From: Labilithrix sp.
GTDB taxonomy: Bacteria > Myxococcota_A > Polyangia > Polyangiales > Polyangiaceae
DNA length: 49,539 nt
Direction: 5' to 3'
NCBI GenBank assembly: GCA_019637225.1
Contig: JAHBWC010000068.1
Location: 1-49,539, forward strand
Positions 42,296 to 49,539 of the stretch are shown here, piece by piece (within the stretch, counting starts at the first letter, position 1; every line of letters starts with the position of its first letter). A model generated the notes under the pieces. That model was not told the DNA's origin. It saw only the letters and a program-made list of their open reading frames with translations, and made no database searches. The translations under genes were made by a program, and so were the position numbers.

Positions 42296-43660
42296 TCAGG
42301 CTTCGGCGCGCGCGACGAGCTTTTTCGCCTGGGCGCGGGCCCGCGCCAGGACGCGCTCGTGGTCGAGCCGGGTGTGCTCGCGATCGCGGACGACGAGCTC
42401 GCCGTCCACCATCACGTGGACGACGTCCCTCGAGGTGCACCCGTAGACGAGCCGTGACCAGGCGTCGCCGCCGGGCTCGATGTGGGGGCCGTCCATCCGG
42501 ACCACCGCGAGATCGGCCCGCTTGCCGACCTCGAGCGAGCCCACCTCGTCGTCGATGCCGAGCGCCCGGGCGCCCTCGATGGTCGCCAGCTCGAGCGCCT
42601 GGCGGGCCGGGAGGGTCGTCACGCCGGTTCGCACCTTCGCGAGGAGCGCCGCGTGGCGCAGCTCGACCCACGGATCGAGGTTGTTGTTGCACGGGGCGCC
42701 GTCCGCCCCGAGCGCGACCTTCACCCCGCGGCGGGCGAGCTCGTGCACCCGCGCGATCCCGGAGCCGAGCTTCAAGTTGGCGCTCGGGCAGTGGACGATG
42801 CGCGTGCCGTCGCGCGCGACGGCGCTCATCTCGCTGTCGGTGAGCTGAACGCCGTGGGCGAGCAACGTGTTCTTCCCCTTGAAGCCCCACTTGCGGAGCA
42901 TCGCGACGTCGGTGTCGCCGAGCGCCCGCCGCACCGCCTCGCGCTCGTCGGGGTGCTCGGCGACGTGGCTGTGGAGGAGCGCGCCGCCGCCGTCGGCGTT
43001 CGCCCGCTCGACCGTGCCGCGAAAGAGCGCCTCCGTGCACGAGAGGATGAACCTCGGCGCGTAGGCGTACTGAAGGCGCCCGCCGCCCTTGCCGCTCCAG
43101 CGCGCGCGCAGGCGGTCGGCCTCGCGGAGGCTCGACGCGGTGGTCTCGCGGAGGCCCTTCGGGACGCCGTCGCCCGCGTCCATCATCGTCTTGCCGCCGA
43201 ACACGCGGACGCCGGCCCGGTTGCAGGCGTCGAAGACGGCGTCGTAGCCGTGCACCGTGCCCATATCGAGGAGCGTGGTGGTCCCGGCGAGCATCATCTC
43301 GAGCAGGCCGAGCTCGGCGCTCGCCGCGAGCGAAGCGTCGTCGTGCGCGGCCTCGTACGGCCAGATCCGCTGCTCGAGCCAGGCGAGGAGCGGGAGATCG
43401 TCCGCCATGCCGCGGAAGAGCACCTGGCAGAGGTGGATGTGCGCCTGGACGAAGCCAGGGATCACGGCGCAGCCCCGCGCGTCGATGACGCGGACGAGCT
43501 CGTGTTCGCGCCCGCCTCCGTTCCGGCCCGAACGGGCGGTGGGGGACGTGACGCGTCCGAGCGCGGCGATGCGCCCGTCGTCCACGAGGAGATCGCCGTC
43601 CGCGACTGTTCCAGCCGCGTCGCACCGCACGAGCGTTCCCCCACGAATGAGCACCTTCAC
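42296..43660 (-). CDS. amidohydrolase, MtaD/TrzA-type nucleoside or S-adenosylhomocysteine deaminase-like
   Basis: 454 residues from GTG 43660. Metal ligands and motifs of the amidohydrolase superfamily: GFVQAHIHLCQ (HxH), SHVAEHPDE, LAHGVQLTD, and LGADGAPCNNN. The overall pattern matches 5-methylthioadenosine/S-adenosylhomocysteine deaminases and related chlorohydrolases (MtaD, TrzA, AtzB). It should deaminate a purine nucleoside or similar compound in the cytoplasm. The exact substrate is unresolved. It is divergent from the following receiver gene, with 112 bp between them. Confidence 0.85.
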   Translation of the reverse strand: MKVLIRGGTLVRCDAAGTVADGDLLVDDGRIAALGRVTSPTARSGRNGGGREHELVRVIDARGCAVIPGFVQAHIHLCQVLFRGMADDLPLLAWLEQRIWPYEAAHDDASLAASAELGLLEMMLAGTTTLLDMGTVHGYDAVFDACNRAGVRVFGGKTMMDAGDGVPKGLRETTASSLREADRLRARWSGKGGGRLQYAYAPRFILSCTEALFRGTVERANADGGGALLHSHVAEHPDEREAVRRALGDTDVAMLRKWGFKGKNTLLAHGVQLTDSEMSAVARDGTRIVHCPSANLKLGSGIARVHELARRGVKVALGADGAPCNNNLDPWVELRHAALLAKVRTGVTTLPARQALELATIEGARALGIDDEVGSLEVGKRADLAVVRMDGPHIEPGGDAWSRLVYGCTSRDVVHVMVDGELVVRDREHTRLDHERVLARARAQAKKLVARAEA

Positions 43661-43772
43661 GCGTCACCACTCTAGACGACCTTCGGGCGTCCGTGCCGCG
43701 GATCCGCCCGCCGGCGTGGTGTGGTTTCGGTGGCTGCTTCCGGGGCGGCGTTGTACTTTTCGTCCGCTTCCG

Positions 43773-45455
43773 ATGGCCGCGCGCATCCTCGTAGTCGACG
43801 ACAGCCCCACGATCCGCATGGTGGTCTCGACGATCCTCGAGCGCAGCGGCTACGAGCCGAAGGTCGCGTCGGACGGGCAGGACGCCTACGACGCCCTCGC
43901 GAGCGGCGAGGTGAAGGCGGACCTCGTCCTCGTCGATTTCGTGATGCCGCGGATGAACGGCTACCAGTTCTGCCGCGCGCTGCGCGACAACGCCGAGCTC
44001 GCGATGACGCCCGTGGTGCTGATGAGCGCCAAGGGCGACCGTATTCGCGATCAGTTCGTCCAGCAGACCGGCGCGATCGACGCGATCACCAAGCCGTTCG
44101 ACGCCCAGGCCCTCGTCGCGGTGATCCAGAACACGCTGCGCAAGGTGAACACCGCGCGCGCGAGCTCGGCGCGCCTGCCCGACTTCGACGGCGACGACGT
44201 CACCGGGGTGACTCCGGCGGACACTCCGGGCGTCATCGAATACGAGACGAAGCGCACGCACGTCGCCCAGATCGTGGCGCAGAAGCTCGCGAGCATCGCG
44301 GCGCGTGCGCTGGCCGAGCGCCCCGAGGACCTCGCCTCGCCGAACCTCGCGGCGACGCTGGCCGAGCGTCTCTCCAACGAGGCCATCCTCGAGATGATGG
44401 AGGCCATCAGCGAGCGCCGCGACAAGAAGGGAGCGCTCCTCTCCGGCGACCTCGGCGTCGTTCCTATCGGCGCCATCCTCCAGCTCCTCCAGGCCGAAAA
44501 CCAGACCGGCGTCCTCGTCTGCAAGAACGGCAACGCCGAGGTCCGCGCGACGTTTCGCGGCGGCGCGATCGATCTCGTCGAGGCCTCCGGCGCCGGTGAC
44601 GAGTTCCGCCTGGGTCGCTTCTTCGTCGAAGAAGGCATCCTCACCCCCGAGGAGATCGACGCGATCACCCAGCGCGCGTCGCTCGTCCCGGTCACCGCGC
44701 GCATCGTCTTCGACGCGGAGCGCGCCGAGGCCGTGGGCGAGGCCCCGGAGCCCACCGCGTCCGACGCCGTGCTCGAGTCGCCTCGGATCTCCGTCAAGGA
44801 GAGCGACGACGTCGAGGCGCCGCGCTCGAGCATCCAGATGCGCGAGACGCAGGTCCCCGACACGCTGCCGTGGGGGCGGCGCCCGTCCGCCATCCCGCCG
44901 AGCGAGCCGGAGCGGCGCGAGGACCTCCACGCCATGGTGACCTTGCCCGGCGCCGCGGTCATGGACGCCCTCGCGGCCGCGACCCAGAAGCCGCGCCCCC
45001 TCGGGATGGCCCTGCTCGCGGCGGGGAAGATCGTCGAGTCGCAGCTCCGCTCGGCGCTCACCCAGCAATCGAACGAGCTGCTCTACGAAGTGCTGCGGTG
45101 GCCGTCGGGGCGCTTCGAGCTTCGCCGCGAGCCGCCGAGCGAGCTCGCCGAGAACGCGAGGCTCGGCCTGCCCGTCGCGTCCGTCGTGATGGAGGGCTTC
45201 CGGCGCGTGGACGAGTGGCGGCTGCTCGAGCGGACGCTCGGGAGCTTCGACGCCGTCTTGCTCCGCGACGACGCCGCGTTCGGCAAGCTCGACGTCGGCT
45301 CGCTGCCGCTGCGCGAGAGGGCGGTGCTCGACGCCGTCGACGGCGAGCGCACCGTCCGCGCGATCGTCCGAGCGAGCAACCTCTCGAGCTTCGATGCGTG
45401 CCGCATCCTCGTCCAGTTCCTCGAGGCACGCGCGCTGCGCCGGCGTGCGGGCTGA
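43773..45455 (+). CDS. receiver-DUF4388 (PATAN) protein, first gene of a chemosensory-like operon
   Basis: 560 residues from ATG 43773. Receiver domain (about 1-125): ILVVDDSPTIRMVV, phosphoacceptor Asp in VLVDFVMPRMNGY, and ITKPF. About 200-310 is a PATAN/DUF4388 domain (LLSGDLGVVPIGAILQLLQA, TGVLVCKNGNAEVRATFRGG, LGRFFVEEGILTPEEID). A third region (about 395-470; MALLAAGKIVESQLRSALTQ, ELLYEVLRWPSGRFEL) resembles a second PATAN C-terminal part. PATAN proteins act in motility and surface responses (PatA, and PixE). It should receive phosphate from the CheA-like kinase encoded at 46673. The next gene starts 4 bp later. Confidence 0.88.
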   Translation: MAARILVVDDSPTIRMVVSTILERSGYEPKVASDGQDAYDALASGEVKADLVLVDFVMPRMNGYQFCRALRDNAELAMTPVVLMSAKGDRIRDQFVQQTGAIDAITKPFDAQALVAVIQNTLRKVNTARASSARLPDFDGDDVTGVTPADTPGVIEYETKRTHVAQIVAQKLASIAARALAERPEDLASPNLAATLAERLSNEAILEMMEAISERRDKKGALLSGDLGVVPIGAILQLLQAENQTGVLVCKNGNAEVRATFRGGAIDLVEASGAGDEFRLGRFFVEEGILTPEEIDAITQRASLVPVTARIVFDAERAEAVGEAPEPTASDAVLESPRISVKESDDVEAPRSSIQMRETQVPDTLPWGRRPSAIPPSEPERREDLHAMVTLPGAAVMDALAAATQKPRPLGMALLAAGKIVESQLRSALTQQSNELLYEVLRWPSGRFELRREPPSELAENARLGLPVASVVMEGFRRVDEWRLLERTLGSFDAVLLRDDAAFGKLDVGSLPLRERAVLDAVDGERTVRAIVRASNLSSFDACRILVQFLEARALRRRAG

Positions 45456-45459
45456 GCCG

Positions 45460-45873
45460 ATGAGCGACGAGCGGGGCGGGGCGAGGCCGACCGAGCTCGG
45501 CGGCGTCGTGTTTCGCGTCGGCGACGAGCTCTTCTTCTTGCCCGCGTCCATCGCGATGAAGGTCAGCCCGGTCCCGGAGATCGCGCGCGTGCCGGGCGGT
45601 CCGCTCGAGCTCCGCGGCGTCGCCCTCGTCGGCGGCGTCATGATCCCTGTGGTCGACGTCCTCGAAGATCCGTGGGCCGAACCCGGCGGCGCGATGCTCG
45701 TCTGCGCCGTGCTCGGCGAGAGCGTGGGGCTCGTCGGGATCGACGTCCTCGCCACGGGTCGCTTCGAGGCGGGCGATCGGCCCGATGAAGTGCGGTTCGG
45801 CGAACGGACCGCGCGCACGTTCGATCTCGCCAGCGCGATCGCGAGGGTGCGCGAGGGGCGCTGGGCGGTGTAG
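45460..45873 (+). CDS. CheW-like coupling protein
   Basis: 137 residues from ATG 45460, 4 bp after the receiver gene. A CheW beta-barrel is visible: VVFRVGDELFFLPASIAMKV, PLELRGVALVGGVMIPVVDV, MLVCAVLGESVGLVGIDVLA. In classical systems CheW joins receptors to CheA. It is followed by the soluble MCP-like gene 14 bp later, so all are probably co-transcribed. It is divergent from Escherichia CheW, but the barrel pattern is clear. Confidence 0.82.
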   Translation: MSDERGGARPTELGGVVFRVGDELFFLPASIAMKVSPVPEIARVPGGPLELRGVALVGGVMIPVVDVLEDPWAEPGGAMLVCAVLGESVGLVGIDVLATGRFEAGDRPDEVRFGERTARTFDLASAIARVREGRWAV

Positions 45874-45887
45874 CCTTCGAGGTCGCC

Positions 45888-46667
45888 ATGCCGGGGTCGG
45901 GAGAAAAACCGAAGCGTCGACTCTTCCGCCTGCTCCGACGTGGCGCGCGCGACACGACGGCGTCTGCGGGGCGAGCGGCCGCCGAGGAGAGCGCGCTCTG
46001 GGCGTCGCATCAGCGCGCGTCCTCGGCCGTCCGGGATACGGGAGAGGCCGCGCAGCGGATCGCCTCCCATGTCGCGAAGCAGCGCGGCGTCGTCGACGCG
46101 CTCGCCGATCGCGCGCGTGGCGTGTCGGCGCGCTCGGCGGACCTCTCGGCGGGCTTCGCGCGCGTCAAGGAGACGTTCGCGCGGCTCGAGCTCGTGGCGC
46201 TGAACGCGGGCCTCGAGGGCGCCCGGTTCGGTGAAGGGCTCGGACAGGCGCTCGGGCTCGTGTCCGACGAGATCCGCGCGCAGGCGACCCGTGGGTCGGA
46301 GGCCTGCCGCGAGCTCGGCGTGGCCCTCGGCGAGATCGGGAGCGAGCTGTCGCAGGTGAACTCGAGCCTCGACCGCGCTCGCGAGGCCTCCGCCGAGGTG
46401 GCCGAGGAGGCCGCGCGCGTCGCCGGCGCCTCGGCCGACGCCGACCGCGCCCTCTCCGAGATCGGCGAGCGCCTCGAGAAGACGACCGGGAGCGATCCGG
46501 CGACCGCGCGCGCGATCGCCGACGCGACCGAGCACGCGCGCGCGCTGGTCGCGGCGCTCGGCGCGCTTCGCGGCAAGGCGCCGCAGACGATCGTCGTCGC
46601 CGCCCTCCGCCCGGTGCTCGAGCCGCTCCTCAGCCTCCTCGAAGGCGAGGACGAAGCGGAGCGCTGA
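45888..46667 (+). CDS. short soluble MCP-like signalling protein
   Basis: 259 residues, no transmembrane helix. The central hairpin RLELVALNAGLEGARFGEGL and LGLVSDEIRAQATRGSEACR corresponds to the conserved tip of methyl-accepting chemotaxis proteins, which binds CheW and CheA. Flanking helices are heptad-like. There is no recognisable ligand domain; the N-terminus is Arg/Lys-rich (KPKRRLFRLLRRGARD) and could touch membranes or another protein. It therefore likely takes an internal signal. Glutamates that could be methylated cannot be assigned. The start ATG is 14 bp after the CheW gene. Confidence 0.82.
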   Translation: MPGSGEKPKRRLFRLLRRGARDTTASAGRAAAEESALWASHQRASSAVRDTGEAAQRIASHVAKQRGVVDALADRARGVSARSADLSAGFARVKETFARLELVALNAGLEGARFGEGLGQALGLVSDEIRAQATRGSEACRELGVALGEIGSELSQVNSSLDRAREASAEVAEEAARVAGASADADRALSEIGERLEKTTGSDPATARAIADATEHARALVAALGALRGKAPQTIVVAALRPVLEPLLSLLEGEDEAER

Positions 46668-46672
46668 GCCTC

Positions 46673-48781
46673 GTGTCGGCGCGCGATCCGGAGCTGACGC
46701 GGATCCTGATCCTCGAGCTCGAGCGCCACCTCGTCGCGCTCGACGAGCTCGTCGAGCGACATGAGGCCGACGACGCGACGCTCGAGGCGGCGCGGCGCAC
46801 CGTGCACGCGCTGAAGGGCTCGGCGGGTCTCGCGGGCGAGCCCGAGCTCGCGAGCGCGATGCAAAGGCTCGAGCGCCGTCTCCGCGAGGGCGATCACACG
46901 GCGCTCGGCGAGACGGCAGAGGCCGTGCGCCTCGCGATCCAGCGCGTGGGCGCGGGCGAGCGCGCCGCGGGCGGAGCGTGGCCGGTCCCGCCGCCGGACC
47001 TCGCCGCGGGGCCGCTCGACCCGCTCGTGCGTACGCAGTACCTCGCGGAGGTCACCGATCGGCTCGCGCGGATCGACGACGCGCTGACGGCAATCGACGC
47101 AAGCCCCGACGACTCGGCCGCCGACGTCTACCGGCACATCCACACGATGAAGGGCGCCGCGAGCGCCGTCGGCGACGAGCCGATGGCGTGGTTCTGCCAC
47201 GGGCTCGAGGAGCGGCTCCGCGTCGTCACCCGCGGCGCTTCGAACGCCGCGACGATCGCACTCGCGGAGGTCGCCGAGTGGCGGGCCGTCTTCGGCGCGC
47301 TGGTCGACGATCCCGAGGCGGCGCTCGCGATGCTGCGCGGCGTGCCGGCGCGCCCGCGGACGCGGCCGACCGCTCGTCCGATCGCCCGCCAGGAGGACGA
47401 AGCGCGCCGGGAAGGGGACGGGACGATCCGCGTGTCCGCGCAGTCGGTGGACCGGCTCCTCGACCACGCGTCGGGGATCGCGGTCGCGCGCGAGCGAGTC
47501 GCCGCGCGGGTCGGCGGCGCGATCGAGCACTCCCGTCAGCTCCGGCGGCTCCGCGCGGAGCTCGGTGAAGCGCTCCGGCTGATCGGGCCGCCTCGCCCGT
47601 GGGGCGCTCCGGCCGCGGCCCTGCGGAGGATCGAGCGCGCGGCGCAGTCGGTCGCCCAGATCGGAGACGAGCTCGACGCGGCGGCGGAGCGTCTCAAGGT
47701 CAGCGATCAGTCGCTGAAGGACGAAGCCGTCGCGGCGAAGAAGATCCTCTCGACGATGCGCCAGACCCCGATCCGCGGGATGTTTTCGCGCCTCGCCGCC
47801 GCGGTCTACGCCGAGGCGCGGCGGACCGGCCGGGTCGTGGCGGTGCGCACGCACGGGGCCGACGAGCCGATCGACCGGCGGCTCATCGAACGGCTGATGG
47901 AGCCTTGCTTGCAGCTTGCACGCAACGCGATCGCCCACGGTATCGAGGACCCGAACGCTCGCGAGGCGCTCGGCAAGCCTCGCGAGGCGACGCTGACGTT
48001 GAGCGCCAGCCGCTCCGGCAACCGCCTCTCGGTCGGCATCGCCGACGACGGCGCCGGCGTCGACGTCGCGGCCGTGCGCGCGCGCGCCGTCGAGACGGGC
48101 GTCGTGACGGAGGTCCTCGCCGAGGCCGCCGACGATCAGACGCTCCTCGAGCTTTTGTTCTTGCCGGGGTTCTCGACGCGCAGCCAGAGCCCCGATCTGC
48201 TGGCGGGCCGCGGCATCGGCCTCGACATCACGCTCGCGAGCGTGCAGCGGCTGGGCGGCTCGATCCGTCTCTCGAGCCGTCACGGCCTCGGTTTCGAGGC
48301 ACGCGTCGACGTCCCCATCGAAAGCGGCCTCGCGACCGTGCTGTGGGTGAGTGCGCAGGGCGTGGAGCTCGCGATCCCCGCGGCGAACGCGCGGCGCGTC
48401 CGACCGAGCGACGATACGGACCCCGACGCCGAGCGTGTCCCCCACCTCGCGGCTTGTCTCGAGCCGCGTCACGTCGATCGTCCGCGCTTCGTCGTCGATC
48501 TCGACGGGCTCGACCGGGCCGAGCCGTCCGTCGCGCGCGAGTCCTTCTCGGTCGGCGTCGACGCCGTCGGCGTCACCGAGGAGGTGCTCGTGCGGCAGCT
48601 CTCTCCGCTCCTCTGGGGCGTCGGCCCCTACGCCGGCGCCATCGTGCGCGGCGACGGGTCGATCCGCCTCGCGCTCGACATCCACGCGCTCGCGCCGCGG
48701 GCGCGCGCGCTCGGCCGCGTCCCCGAGGGGCGCATCTCCGAGCCGCCGTCCCGCCCGCCGCCCTCGCGCCGCGCGCCCTGA
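46673..48781 (+). CDS. CheA-like histidine kinase with two HPt domains
   Basis: 702 residues from GTG 46673, 5 bp after the MCP-like gene. Two phosphotransfer domains: VHALKGSAGLAGEPE (His about 45) and HIHTMKGAASAVGDEP (His about 157). A helical dimer region follows (about 250-360), then the ATPase domain (about 370-530): N box ARNAIAHGIED, G1 IADDGAGVD, G2 GRGIGLDIT. The C-terminal part (about 540-680) has a CheW-like regulatory barrel. There is no terminal receiver, unlike many myxobacterial hybrid CheA proteins. Phosphate should pass from the HPt domains to the receiver-PATAN protein encoded first in the operon. No CheR, CheB or CheY is present in the cluster. Confidence 0.9.
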   Translation: MSARDPELTRILILELERHLVALDELVERHEADDATLEAARRTVHALKGSAGLAGEPELASAMQRLERRLREGDHTALGETAEAVRLAIQRVGAGERAAGGAWPVPPPDLAAGPLDPLVRTQYLAEVTDRLARIDDALTAIDASPDDSAADVYRHIHTMKGAASAVGDEPMAWFCHGLEERLRVVTRGASNAATIALAEVAEWRAVFGALVDDPEAALAMLRGVPARPRTRPTARPIARQEDEARREGDGTIRVSAQSVDRLLDHASGIAVARERVAARVGGAIEHSRQLRRLRAELGEALRLIGPPRPWGAPAAALRRIERAAQSVAQIGDELDAAAERLKVSDQSLKDEAVAAKKILSTMRQTPIRGMFSRLAAAVYAEARRTGRVVAVRTHGADEPIDRRLIERLMEPCLQLARNAIAHGIEDPNAREALGKPREATLTLSASRSGNRLSVGIADDGAGVDVAAVRARAVETGVVTEVLAEAADDQTLLELLFLPGFSTRSQSPDLLAGRGIGLDITLASVQRLGGSIRLSSRHGLGFEARVDVPIESGLATVLWVSAQGVELAIPAANARRVRPSDDTDPDAERVPHLAACLEPRHVDRPRFVVDLDGLDRAEPSVARESFSVGVDAVGVTEEVLVRQLSPLLWGVGPYAGAIVRGDGSIRLALDIHALAPRARALGRVPEGRISEPPSRPPPSRRAP

Positions 48782-48811
48782 GCCGCTCCGCGCCGGCGTG
48801 TGTCGGTCGCG

Positions 48812-48842
<31 letters not shown>

Positions 48843-48851
48843 AAAGGCGGC

Positions 48852-49355
48852 ATGCTCGCCGCCGTGCAGAGCGCCGGGACGACGATCGAACCGATGACCG
48901 AGGCGGACCTCGACGCGGCGCTCGCCATCGATCTCGCGTCGTTCCACCCCGGGGACATCGGCGGCGAGCGCGATGATCCGCGCGCGTCGCGCGAGAAGCA
49001 CCTGCGCGAAGAGCTCGCGCGGAGCTGGGCCCGTTTGCGCGTCGCTCGCGGACGCGCGGGCGAGGTCCTCGGATACATCCTCTTCTGGCTGGTCGCCGAC
49101 GAGATCCACCTGCTCAACGTCGCGGTCGCTCCGGACGCCCGACGGCGCGGGATCGGGCGCGCGCTGGTCGAAGACCTGATCGCCTTCGCGCGGGCGAACG
49201 CCGCCGCGAAGGTGCTGCTCGAGGTCCGCGCGTCGAACCACGCGGCGATCCAGCTCTACGAGCGGCTCGGCTTCACGCGGTTCAACATCCGGCGCGCGTA
49301 CTACGGAGACGGCGAGGACGGCGTCGAGATGATGCTCGAGCTCGCCGCGGCGTGA
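48852..49355 (+). CDS. rimI: RimI-like GNAT acetyltransferase
   Basis: 167 residues from ATG 48852. GNAT motifs: EVLGYILFWLVADEIHLLNV, the acetyl-CoA loop APDARRRGIGRALVEDLIAF and LEVRASNHAAIQLYERLGF, as in RimI, which acetylates the N-terminal Ala of ribosomal protein S18. RimI is supported by length and motif order. It follows the CheA-like gene by 70 bp on the same strand and may be read through. It is convergent with the truncated final gene. Confidence 0.8.
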   Translation: MLAAVQSAGTTIEPMTEADLDAALAIDLASFHPGDIGGERDDPRASREKHLREELARSWARLRVARGRAGEVLGYILFWLVADEIHLLNVAVAPDARRRGIGRALVEDLIAFARANAAAKVLLEVRASNHAAIQLYERLGFTRFNIRRAYYGDGEDGVEMMLELAAA

Positions 49356-49383
49356 TCACGGAGCTGCGCGCCGGAGGGGCGCG

Positions 49384-49539
49384 TCACGCGGCGTTTCGTC
49401 GGAGCGGCTGGAACTTGGCGTCGGCCATGATCTCGACGGTCTCCTGACCGATCGACGCGGCGAAGTTTTCGAGTCGGCGCACCAGCCCGAGCGTGACTTC
49501 GTGGCCGCGCGCGACGAGGAGCGTCCCGTTCCGCGTGAT
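49384..49539 (-). CDS. 3' end of a signalling gene, probably HD-GYP/response-regulator type
   Basis: A minus-strand frame open to the window edge and ending at TGA (49384-49386) codes for 51 C-terminal residues: ITRNGTLLVARGHEVTLGLV, then RRLENFAASIGQET and ADAKFQPLRRNAA. The LLVARGHEVT segment resembles the C-terminal tail of HD-GYP or related two-component proteins of myxobacteria. The fragment is too short to be certain. Confidence 0.5.
   Translation of the reverse strand: MTRNGTLLVARGHEVTLGLVRRLENFAASIGQETVEIMADAKFQPLRRNAA

Noticed and set aside
42189..46535. Very long minus-strand frame over the amidohydrolase and chemosensory genes
   Set aside because: Frame composition is Arg/Ala-rich, lacks domains and is antisense or out of frame to well-supported genes.

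Overview
The window is high-GC chromosomal DNA that most resembles a myxobacterium (Myxococcota). Direct support comes from an mglB-mglA pair close to the Myxococcus polarity switch, a FrzS-like protein (pseudo-receiver plus long coiled coil), Hanks-type Ser/Thr kinases, an FHA-sigma54 activator, and many lipoproteins with Asp/Gly-rich or Cys-rich tails. I infer a Polyangiales-type genome rather than Myxococcus itself, but the sequence alone does not settle this. No rRNA, tRNA, CRISPR array, IS transposase or prophage was found.

Layout. 0-8 kb: a truncated gene end, a type I arylsulfatase, a HAD phosphatase, an orphan beta-class DNA methyltransferase, a short PPK2-like kinase, a lipoprotein with an apparent frameshift, and an M15 peptidase lipoprotein. 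8-12.6 kb: a beta-propeller/di-haem cytochrome c peroxidase fusion and several lipoproteins or TPR proteins. 12.6-20.7 kb: signalling genes (two Ser/Thr kinases, an FHA-sigma54 activator, a PilZ protein), a ThrE-type exporter, and a SUMF1-like gene that sits between two copies of a ~270-bp direct repeat and appears inserted between pilZ and thrE. 20.7-25.5 kb: haem A synthase, a 2,4-dienoyl-CoA reductase-like SDR, a BFD-like 2Fe-2S protein, QueD, an ECF-like sigma factor fused to a membrane anchor, and small proteins. 25.5-33.8 kb: mglBA with a terminator, an M20 peptidase, a lipoate-ligase-fold protein, a porin, a GAF/HD-GYP protein and PdxH. 33.7-39.2 kb: a GNAT-like protein, a DHH-like protein with permuted motifs, HisIE and the FrzS-like protein. 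39.3-43.7 kb: a large Cys-rich lipoprotein and an amidohydrolase. 43.7-49.5 kb: a compact chemosensory-like operon (receiver-DUF4388, CheW, soluble MCP, CheA with two HPt domains), then RimI and the end of another gene.

Working together. MglA/MglB and the FrzS-like protein suggest a polarity/motility function. The chemosensory operon has no transmembrane receptor, CheR or CheB in view and ends in a receiver-DUF4388 protein, so it probably reads an internal signal. The most distinctive structural event is the duplication-flanked SUMF1 island at 15.8-17.8 kb, which left a 5' fragment of thrE and a decayed 3' fragment of pilZ.
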